From Membranipora membranacea (lineage: Eukaryota; Bryozoa; Gymnolaemata; Cheilostomatida; Membraniporidae), in assembly GCA_914767715.1 (NCBI GenBank), contig OU612070.1, positions 12,541,501 to 12,605,500 on the forward strand: a DNA stretch of 64,000 nucleotides. The letters run 5' to 3'. The notes under the pieces are model-generated. The model had not been told where the DNA came from. It searched no databases and saw only the letters and a program-made list of their open reading frames with translations. Position numbers and translations under genes: made by a program. Below are positions 56,060 through 64,000 of the stretch, one piece after another. Position 1 is the first letter of the stretch, and every line of letters starts with the position of its first letter.

Positions 56060-56980
56060 TGATTTGTAATGTGTAACCTATGTCAGACCAATTATTGAGT
56101 TGTATTAAACTGTGTTCAATGCTTTTGATATTATCTGGTTTGGATATCTTTTCAATTTTTATTTTCATTTTGATTTTTATTTGAGTTTCCAGATAATTTT
56201 GTATATTTTAGTGATACAGGTTTGCTTTAGAGAAACTCATATATGCGTATCGACTCATTCATGGGGTATGAAAATAAGTACTTAAATCAACAGCCTAGCA
56301 ACCTATAGAGGGGAATACACTCAAACAACAGTAGACTGATGTGAGGAAACGAGTAGAGAGGGCAACGGAACCCCTCAGTTCTGATGATGTGCAATGTCTT
56401 TTCCCTGTATACCGAAAGGCCAGACTTTTTGAGTTTCAGTCAGGTAGGGCTTGTGTTCCTTAAAATAAATGTAATGAGTACCCTCACAGCAAAGTGAGGT
56501 AGAGAGATGGCTCACTGATAAATTTCGCTTGCTGAGGAGGGCTCAGTAATATGAGCAGTTTGAGAGCAGGGCCATTGCCTCATTCAATGACAGCATTCAA
56601 TGGACAACTCAAACAGAAGAGCTTGAGTTGTCATACAGTGAAATATCATTTTAGGATAATTAAATCAATATTGTGTTTTGTTATTCACCCCATTAATATT
56701 AACACCATTTTGATTTTTTTTCAGTTTTTTTATGATGCCTCTGTCAATCCAAAAATGCCATGACCTCTGTACTACTTTCAACATTGATCACTTTATACTA
56801 TCATCGATATTTTTCGTGCAAAACTTCACAAATTACTGAGCTGAAATTATTTACCTGCATTTTCTTTCAGTTCGATGATCTGCTACCTTTAACAATTTAT
56901 GTATGCCATCATCACCGCAGTCTAGTGGCAATGGCAATATAATCTCATATGTCATTGTCATGAAACGGGGTGAAGTGATT
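56060..56980. other. Stretch without a recognised gene
   Basis: It includes short hydrophobic open frames (56551-56763, 56760-56942), probably non-coding. No LTR could be paired to the upstream Ty3 remnant. Confidence 0.35.
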
Positions 56981-56989
56981 CCTGGCGAT

Positions 56990-57540
56990 CAGCAAAACAT
57001 TATGTAGATGGTTGGAATTAATTTATTTTACCCAATATGAGCAATCAATTTAGGAGGGCCTGCACTTCTGCTGGTCCAGATATAATTCCAAAGCCACAGA
57101 CGAGGCAAACCCCTTTCAAATATTATTATTATGTTGAGGCATGTATTTTAAAACCCCTTGTCATCATAATTTCGTGTGTAAGGGAATGCAAGCATATAAT
57201 CTTTATTTTTTATTGTTCAATGCCTGTATTTATATCTTTCTTTGGGCATACATTTCTAAGGCAGCAAAATGTTTACACATCTTGATTGACCATCATTTTA
57301 TCTGTATTGTGTGCTTTGAATCAGCAAAACATGATCCAGATGGTTGGAATTGAATTGAGCAATCAAATTCGGAGGGCCTGTACTGCAGCACTTCTGCTGG
57401 TCCAAATATATTTCCAAAGCCACAGTCGAGGCAAGCCCCTTTCCAATATTGGTATTATATTGCGGCATGTATTTTAACACCCCTTGTCATAATATTTTTG
57501 TGTGTAAAAGAAGGCAAGAATATAATTAAATACTGTTCAT
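56990..57540 (+). repeat. Two direct copies of a ~200-bp unit
   Basis: Copy 1 (about 56990-57205) and copy 2 (about 57322-57535) share CAGCAAAACAT, GATGGTTGGAATT, GGAGGGCCTG, CACTTCTGCTGGTCCA and GCATGTATTTTAA. They are about 330 bp apart and diverged by small indels. Copy 2 encodes an open NQIRRACTAALLLVQIYFQ, copy 1 only part of it. The source is unknown. Confidence 0.8.
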
Positions 57541-57937
57541 CAAATTGATTGATTTTAGGATTAGCTTTGTGGAGGACAATAACAATAATTATGTTGCTGT
57601 GTCCACAATGATGCACCTAGCTCATCACATACCTTCCTGGCCCACTTCATCACAGTATCGTGGATCACATTAAGCAATGATGAAAAAAAAGACCACAAGT
57701 ACAGTTACTGCCAGCGGTGTCTGAGACCTGACAATATGGATATATATTATATTTACAGCTAACAAAAAAAGAAGTAAACTCAGCAGTGGATAGCGGAGAT
57801 AGCATTTCCTGTATAGCAAATAGCTCAAGCTCTCCAGCCGATTACCTCAATACTGTGACTGCGGCAGTAAATATGCAATCTGAAGCCCTGTGGGGCACAT
57901 CAGTCTTGACAGACAGACTATTGTGAAAGAAAACTAA

Positions 57938-58593
57938 AAAGCAGCTGCTGCTATAAGAGAGCATACTACAAAAGAGACTAATCAGGCTATATTAAGACAT
58001 AATCAAAGTTATAGTCAGGTCACCAATGCTAGACGAGACATCACTCTCGAAAGAACCATCGGTCCAACACGAAAATGTACTCCAGTCAACCCTAATATAT
58101 ACCAGTTTGACAGAGAGGCTCTCAGAGCAGATATCAAACAAATACTGGAAGAGGGGGGCTCTAAAGTTAACTTTGCGCAACTGTCCAAGAGACAGCCTGT
58201 GATGAAATTGGATGGCAAGCAAGCCAGCAATGCTAATCAGATCCTCAGGGTATTTGCTATCCAGGAGGGACTTTTACTGGACGAATGTGTAACCCGAGAG
58301 AGGAGAGCCAAGAGAAAGCTGGATATTGATGGCAATGAAGTTAGCTTGTCAGACTTCTTCCCTACGCTAGGCGCACTCAGCCAGGATACAAAAGATAAGA
58401 TAACCAGTGGGAATGGGACATTGGCACACCAATTGTGCCTGTATCAGTGAAAGTGAAAGTTATTAACGACAAGGGAGAGATAGAGACAAGAACAGATCAG
58501 CTATATGGACGTACCTATTCCATGCAACAAATCATGAATCAAACTTTACACAATCGCGAGGAGTACGGTCTTCTGCTACTGCTGCTGAGGTGA
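57938..58593 (+). pseudogene. Module 1 of the unknown family (copy 2), nearly open
   Basis: The frame is open from 57938 to 58450 (170 codons) and continues after one frameshift near 58410 to a TGA at 58591. Order of segments: basic Ala/Thr-rich start; YQFDREALRADIKQILEEG; KVNFAQLSKRQPVMKLDGKQ, a segment resembling a small helix-turn-helix-like unit; RRAKRKLDIDGNEVSLSDFF; TPIVPVSVKVKV; LYGRTYSMQQIMNQTL. Copy 1 at 10717-11170 shares the second half. This is the best-preserved copy of module 1. The basic patch and helical unit suggest nucleic acid binding, but this is inference. Confidence 0.6.
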
Positions 58594-58874
58594 AACAAGA
58601 ACTCATCCATAAAGATAGGAACAATACTACGTGAATTTCCATTGTCATTGTTCCAGAGCCACAATGAAACCAGCAATCAGAATTCTGCTACCGGGTTAAA
58701 CTTTGATATCTGAGATTTGTGACAGAGTTATCTGTTGGTAGTCCCAAGTCTAAGTGTGGATATAACTCACAGACGGTGTCCAATCGGTTTAAAAATCAAG
58801 CCAGCTAAGAATTCCACATATTAATTACTAGAGAGGCAATTTGCCTATTTTATTCCAGGCAATCAAATTAAATT

Positions 58875-59262
58875 TTGTTGGGTGGGAAGGGTGGCAACAC
58901 AAAGCAAATGATAGGCAAGTGTTTCTTTTTGCACGAGAGGGCCTTAAAACGACATAAATTAATAATTTATAACTTTTACATTTTATAGACAACGCTGTGG
59001 CATTTTCTGTATACCTTGTTTATTCATCTCTTTATTCGCCCTGTAGTACAGATGGAGCCCCTCTTTTGTACAAGCTAATGAAAAATCTATGCCGCAAGGC
59101 AGTGGCTGCAGACCACACCAAACATCTGCTGCTGCAAGGTATTATGAGTAGAAGGGTGAAAGATAATAAATACATAAATAAGACATAAATAGCAGTCAGC
59201 TATTCAAAATATGGGGCAGTACAATGCCGGAGAGATGACTACGACGCAGTTGATGGACACAG
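58875..59262 (+). pseudogene. MULE transposase C-terminal exons (copy 3)
   Basis: The first exon piece reads EGWQHKANDRQVFLFAREGL (VEGWH with His changed to Gln). After an intron with acceptor TTTTATAG (about 58988), it encodes LLYKLMKNLCRKAVAADHTK then HLLLQGIMSRRVKD and, after a frame change, WGQYNAGEMTTTQLM. It is the most complete C-terminal copy in the window, yet has a stop (ACATAAATAG) and one frameshift. Confidence 0.7.
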
Positions 59263-59404
59263 ACCAATGAGATTTAGGGGAGAACAGAGGTCATATTAAA
59301 TGTGCCCTCCATCTTGATCATCACCAAGTAAAACTTCAGTCTTCAGTAAAACCGATTCGCTATGCTATGGATGACTTGGAACTTTAATATAACATGCTTC
59401 TCAT

Positions 59405-59831
59405 TGCTGTGGGGCATATTTGGCTCTTCAGAGAAACCACATGGAGCAATGGGTTCACCCGATGAACCAGTCTAGACAGGAAAGATCTGTCATCAACCGG
59501 TTTCAGCAATTGAAACAGTATCCTCTTAGGTTCTATGAACAGTACAGGATGACACCCAACACAGTCTTTCTGCTTGCCTTTGTTGGACCTAGGATCAAGA
59601 GACAGGATACACACATGAGGAAGGCTATTGAACCTGAGACTAGACTCTGTGTTACTTTGCATTTACTTGCTACTGGGATCAACTTCAACAGCATAGCATC
59701 CACAATGCTCTAGGTAAAAAGACAGTGTCTGACATAGTGTACAATTGCTGTGAGGCACTGTGGGATATGTTATATCCAATATACCTGAAACCTTCCACCA
59801 ACCATGATGAATGGAGATCTATATCACAGAG
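59405..59831 (+). pseudogene. HARBI1-like PIF/Harbinger transposase, N-terminal exon
   Basis: It encodes HMEQWVHPMNQSRQERSVIN, LKQYPLRFYEQYRMTPNTVF, GPRIKRQDTHMRKAIEPETR and LCVTLHLLATGINFNSI. After one frameshift near 59700, LGKKTVSDIVYNCCEALWDM and NHDEWRSISQR follow up to a GTATGT donor. This matches the N-terminal half of HARBI1 and Harbinger transposases (WVHP; YRM....F; I.KQDT..R.AI.P..RL..TLR.LATG.S; VS.I....C.A(L/I)W; (T/S)...W..I...F). The frameshift makes this copy inactive unless it is a sequencing error. Confidence 0.9.
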
Positions 59832-60117
59832 GTATGTACTCTCGTTGAGAGAAAAATAGGACAGTGAGTTAGGTTGAGTTTTAGGTTCTGAAGTGATTTT
59901 TGTTGTATAAATATGAGAAATATAAAATATAATGTATTAATGAAGACCTGGTATGAACCTAACTCCAAATTAAGATGCCCCGTGATCTATCTATGTATGT
60001 ACTATCTTGTCTCATTTGGATTCTAATTGGCTGGTAATTTTGTCAAGGCACACCAGCGTAGATCTCAAAAGTCGATATCCTAATATATGATGCTGGTCTC
60101 CTCTATTCATTCTTAGG

Positions 60118-60240
60118 TTTCTAGATGTTTGGATTTTTTCAAATTGTGTTGGAGATGTTGATTTGAAACATATCCACGCGCGGGCACCTGACAACACAGG
60201 GACTTTTTATTTCAACTATTTGTTCCCTGAAAGGCGAAGA
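60118..60240 (+). pseudogene. HARBI1-like transposase, start of the DDE exon
   Basis: About 290 bp after the previous donor it encodes FSNCVGDVDLKHIHARAPDN then TGTFYFNYLFPERRRMCDMK, matching the first DDE block of Harbinger transposases (FP.C.GA.DGKH..I.AP..SGS.YFNYK). The catalytic Asp is kept (DVD), while the Gly of DGKH is Leu. No second or third catalytic block is recognised downstream, so the exon is truncated. Confidence 0.72.
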
Positions 60241-60249
60241 ATGTGCGAT

Positions 60250-61790
60250 ATGAAAGTAATTTGTTTAAGGCTACAAATTTTATTTTATAAACTTTAATGT
60301 TGTACATATGTGTTAAGCCATTTAAGGTCACGTCGTCCAATCTCACTGAAAGTATTTCTGCAGGTGCAACCTCAACCTTCATACAGTACCAATTATTGAC
60401 TATTATTTATTTATTTCTGGTATCAAGTATTAGAAGGTGGTTGCAATAAAGGTAAAGACCTCCTTTGTCCTGACAAAGGCTTCAGCTATGTAATCAATAA
60501 GAGAACAATGTTGCGACGTACAGGGTTTGTTTTGAACAAGGTTGCAGGTCAGGGTGAGTCAAGAGGGAGAGAATTTCATAACAACTCGGCTACACAACCA
60601 CAATGGAGAACGCACAGATGACGACAATTAAACAGATAGTGATTCAAGCCTGACGAATTTTGCTGAATCAGGGCAAGCTTTGAATTTGATCCATAATCAC
60701 TAATTGAATCAACATAAGCCATTTTATATCAGCTACAAGCTGCAGTGATAAATGATGAGTTCAAATTCTAAACATGTGCCATGAGGAAGATCTCCAAGTA
60801 TGTCATGTTTATACAGAGTCCTCACAAAACAGTCCACACCAGATGATAGATATGTATCTGCAATAGTTTTTCCCATCACGCCTGAATCTCATTTCAATAT
60901 GAGATATGCACATGTACCTAGTGGACAACTATTTGACTCTAATTTTGTTATTGGGTTCTCATATAACCTTTTTGGCCGACACTCGGTATTTCAATCCTAG
61001 AAAACTGTTGACAGCTGCCTGGTCAACTAAATTTCTGAATGAGGGTAAGAGCTTTTGAATTTGAAACAGAATTCTTCAGGAGCTTCTTGAGAATTTTAAA
61101 TCTGAGATCCTTCTCAATGTATGGCAATATTTATGATGCAAGATTTCTTACAGGGAACTTACTATACTAAGCCAGGTTTCCCATTCATCCGCTCCTACAG
61201 CTTTTGCTATTTATCAAGTATGTTACACTGCACTACTCTACATTTTAGAAGTTACGGAGTAGGAGAACGAGGATGAAGAAAGGCCTGGGAATGAGCGCAG
61301 AGAATATCAATAACTTACATTTACATCCAGACCTAATGTTTTCGGAGGACGAAGGAGTAAGCCACCCTCATATCATCCATCATATCGGCTACCGTCCTGC
61401 ACGGCATACTTACACGAGACAGTGGATAAGTGGCAGTAAGAGGGAGACAACTTGATAGTGTTGTTTGAAGTATAAACCGCACATAGATGCCAAGCCCTTT
61501 GCTTGGAAACAAAAACTAAACCTTTTAATTCGTCAATAATAAGGCAACAAGGCATTCACTATATTATTTACATTAGAATCGTTTTTCAATTTTTGGTACT
61601 TTCAACCATTTATTCATGTCAGCTGCTGACAGGTTTGTTTGTTTTTTTAGGTTTCTATAGATGTCAAAAACACTACATACGTGTGATTTTACTGCTAAAA
61701 CACTTGGTATTTCAATACCGTTGATGGTATGCTAATTCTAAGTTTTATTGAACATATAGAACGCTGAATAAATAGCTAGACATTATTTTA
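60250..61790. other. Stretch without a recognised gene
   Basis: Open frames at 60800-61000 and 61273-61455 are short. The second encodes a His-rich, Ser-rich peptide or, in another frame, GGRRSKPPSYHPSYRLPS. No Harbinger DDE continuation is identified. Confidence 0.3.
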
Positions 61791-61808
61791 ATTATCTCTT
61801 CATTACAG

Positions 61809-61958
61809 CATCGCATCTCTTGTCAAACTTGAGTAGCTGAGGATATCTGGTATACCATATTCTTTGAATTGCCATATCTTACCTGAGGGAATTTGGAAAC
61901 TTGAAAGTCTCAAGAAATTAGTGATAGCAAACTCATCTATCAATGAGGTAGCTGAAAG
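61809..61958 (+). pseudogene. Leucine-rich-repeat exon 1, with stop
   Basis: After TCTTCATTACAG the exon encodes SIASLVKLE, a TAG stop, LRISGIPYSLNCHILPEGIW and KLESLKKLVIANSSINEVAE, ending at a GTAACT donor. LPEGIWKLESLKKLVIANS fits a leucine-rich repeat (LP..I..L.SL..L.(I/L).N). The 150-bp exon holds about two repeats. A related exon lies 768 bp downstream. LRR exons of this type occur in large adhesion or immune receptor-like gene families. Confidence 0.6.
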
Positions 61959-62576
61959 GTAACTATGAACCATATTTAGAATATAATTTCAATGGAAATG
62001 TCAAATTTAAAATTGATTTACTAATATTCATGAATGAGTACAAGGAACTTTTTAAATGTTGTGTAATCAGGAGTGATGTTCCTTAACTTCCATAAATATT
62101 GCAGTTCATGTCCTGTTTCCACTTTGGAGTTCACAGACATTCTCTTTCTGATTATATTGCCCTCATTTTTAATCAACAGGATATACATGTTCTGTTTTGT
62201 TGTGCTGAAAATTACATTAAAAAAGGAAATGTTTAAAAGTTGTTTTATGGCATGACTCCGTATTGTATCTACACATGTGAGAAGTATGAAACTATGTTAT
62301 GTGTATGAGGTGTGGAAAATTTTGATACAAAATCGTCTGTTCAATATTAAGAGGAAGAGAAATAACCCCAAATTCTAAATGTGTTGATATAAATACCTGC
62401 TGATTTGTTACAAAAGTAATTACCGAAATCTTTCTTCTCTCCGTGGAAGTACTTTGTCAGCTTTCCATACCTTTAAATGGTATGCTAAAACAGGAGGCTC
62501 ACTCAAAGTTGCATGGATCATAAAGAATGCTGAGATAATAAAACTTGATAATATTATAACTATTTGCTCATTACAG

Positions 62577-62685
62577 CATCACATCTCTCGTAAAACTCGA
62601 GGAGCTGAGTATATCTGTTTCATCACTTTCTGCGTACCTTACCCAAAAGAATCGGGAAACTTGAGATCTCTCAAACAGTAGTGTA
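62577..62685 (+). pseudogene. Leucine-rich-repeat exon 2, frameshifted copy
   Basis: After TGCTCATTACAG it encodes SITSLVKLEELSISVSSLSA and, after a frame change, LPKRIGKLEISQTVV. It is the tandem copy of the exon at 61809: acceptor region and first 45 bp are closely similar (CATCGCATCTCTTGTCAAAC vs CATCACATCTCTCGTAAAAC). Here the first stop is absent (GAG in place of TAG), but a deletion breaks the frame in the second repeat. Confidence 0.6.
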
Positions 62686-62939
62686 AACCTGATTTCCCGT
62701 GTAATCATTCATTAGGTATTTTCTGTCAGCTATAATTTTAAATAATGCCTTATTTTAATCCACCATGCCTAAACATGATTTCAGTCAATCATGTAACAAA
62801 CTACGATGATACCTTTTATCAAGTAATCATTGTTCAGTGAATTTTGATGCTACTGGACCGTATAAAGTAATTACATTTTCTTCAAAAACATTTAAGCTCA
62901 GACACTTTCAATCTCAACCTGTGCTGTTGTATTCCTACT

Positions 62940-63780
62940 GAATCTATAAATATCACCAGTTATACATCCTGACAATGGATAACATTGTAATGTTGGAGGA
63001 TAACTCCCACAAACAATTCCTTGTTCCTTGTTATAATTGAAATCCTGTCGAGGATATCAGCTTGTTGGTAGAAAGGAAATATTATGACGATTTAAGTTTC
63101 ATGATCCTCATGTATACTTGGTTGAGAGTCTTGCAGTTTGCTCAGTAAGCTTTTGAAAAAAAACCGACAAACAGGGAAGGGCTAGGATGTAATGCTTGAT
63201 CCCATTGGTCAGAATAAAAGGCTGTAAGAACAATATCCACATCATCATCTCGAAAATGAAAAACAGAGTGACATAACTTGCAGCAATAGAGGGAGATGTT
63301 AGCACCAGACTTGCTGTTGTTATGAAAAAACAGCAAAGTTTGAATGCTAGACGACCACAGGGAAGTAGGAAGTGCTTTGGCTGTCAGAGAAAAAAGATCG
63401 CTGAGAAAATCAGAAACCAAAATGAGCGCACTAAAGGGGTTGCACTATACATTTAGGAAAAATGTATGAACAGCTGTAACATTGGCAAGGGTGAAAAATT
63501 GAGGAAATGGCATATATAGCACCAAATGACCTGATGAAGAAAAAGGCCCAGTGCCCGATCACTCGATTGAGGAATAAAGATTATTAAAAATCAGCTAGAA
63601 ATGTATGGCTGCTGGTGAACAATGAAGTCAGCAAATCCATTAAGACCACAGAGAAGAAAGGAGTGATGTGGCTGTCAGAAATTATCAAATGCCACAATGA
63701 AACCATCAATTTATTAAAAAAAAAATCTATGGCTTGAAACCGAGCTAGGGGAAATCCAAGCTAAGGGGAAATCCAGAATG
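62940..63780 (+). repeat. MULE-associated interspersed repeat, copy B
   Basis: This is homologous to 52861-53660 over its length and to 45913-46140 over the 3' part. It runs directly into the MULE coding end at 63830-64000, showing that the repeat is the upstream part of the MULE element. Confidence 0.85.
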
Positions 63781-64000
63781 TTGGCAAATCCAGGATGTTT
63801 GAGAAAACAGAACATGCCCCTCATGTACTTGGGTACTGACTCAACCTTCCTTCGGCCCGTTCTGTATGTCAAACATACATGGTCCGAGCTACGGGAACCC
63901 AAGGAATTGAGCCAATTCATGATTTCGCTAAGAACTAGCGACGATGTGGAAGGGTGGCATCTCAAAGTAAATGATAGGCAAGTATTTATTTCTGCACGAG
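63560..64000 (+). pseudogene. MULE transposase C-terminal exon (copy 4), cut by window end
   Basis: The coding end reads LRPVLYVKHTWSELREPKEL, SQFMISLRTSDDVEGWHLKV and NDRQVFISAR and is open to the last base. DVEGWH is the best-preserved form of the motif in this window. The upstream region has stops, but the last 55 codons are clean. The remainder lies beyond the window. Confidence 0.72.

Noticed and set aside
1-64000. CRISPR arrays, bacterial operons, rRNA genes
   Set aside because: No regularly spaced repeats, Shine-Dalgarno-led gene clusters or rRNA-like sequence were seen; intron signals and LINE content indicate animal nuclear DNA.

Overview
The window looks like nuclear DNA of an animal, most likely a marine invertebrate. 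It is AT-rich with low gene density. Coding stretches are short and carry spliceosomal signals (GTAAGT/GTGAGT donors, pyrimidine-AG acceptors) and AATAAA poly(A) signals. It is packed with decayed transposable elements of types common in cnidarian, sponge and other invertebrate genomes: CR1/L2-like and RTE-like LINEs, Ty3-like LTR elements, PiggyBac, MULE, PIF/Harbinger and EnSpm/Tnp2-like elements. I saw no bacterial operons, rRNA or CRISPR. Species identity cannot be read from the sequence; 'marine invertebrate' is inference.

The only apparently intact host gene is at 6055-7171. Its three phase-compatible exons encode a 249-residue divergent small GTPase-like protein with a clean Walker A motif, degenerate later G motifs and a C-terminal tail ending in a PIP-box-like motif. 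A TATA-like box and a poly(A) signal flank it. A weaker two-exon candidate lies near 3.4-4.0 kb. Exons of a probable BEN-family-like gene or pseudogene lie at 40.6-44.6 kb, with a LINE inside one intron. Two decayed tandem leucine-rich-repeat exons lie at 61.8 and 62.6 kb.

Layout: 0-6 kb is mostly unexplained AT-rich DNA. 6.0-7.4 kb holds the GTPase-like gene. 7.4-10.6 kb has no recognisable gene. 10.7-15.7 kb carries a multi-exon protein family of unknown function, related copies of which recur at 46.7-47.2 and 57.9-58.6 kb; a LINE 3' end (12.4-12.7 kb) lies within it. 16-20 kb is mostly non-coding and ends in a 370-bp foldback element. 20.3-25.2 kb is a CR1/L2-like LINE with a duplicated ORF1 block and a GC-rich island. 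25.9-28.4 kb holds two facing copies of a LINE tail, one with a long hairpin. 30.2-31.5 kb is an RTE-like LINE. 32.3-36.0 kb is a PiggyBac element split by a Ty3-like gag-only LTR element with a 5-bp target-site duplication. 36.6-37.0 kb has a MITE and a 58-bp satellite. 38.0-39.2 kb is an EnSpm/Tnp2-like transposase relic, followed by a LINE (39.2-40.3 kb), the BEN-like exons and a second hairpin-bearing LINE (41.9-42.9 kb). 45.7-64 kb is a mosaic of MULE exons and MULE-associated repeats, a second PiggyBac, a Ty3 RNase H/integrase end, a tRNA-derived SINE, a HARBI1-like transposase (59.4-60.2 kb) and the LRR exons.

Nearly everything recognisable is mobile DNA in decay, with stops, frameshifts and internal deletions. 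The most interesting items are the unknown multi-exon mobile protein family, the nested PiggyBac/Ty3 insertion, the two long hairpins at equivalent places in LINE reverse transcriptases, and the GTPase-like protein with its PIP-like tail.
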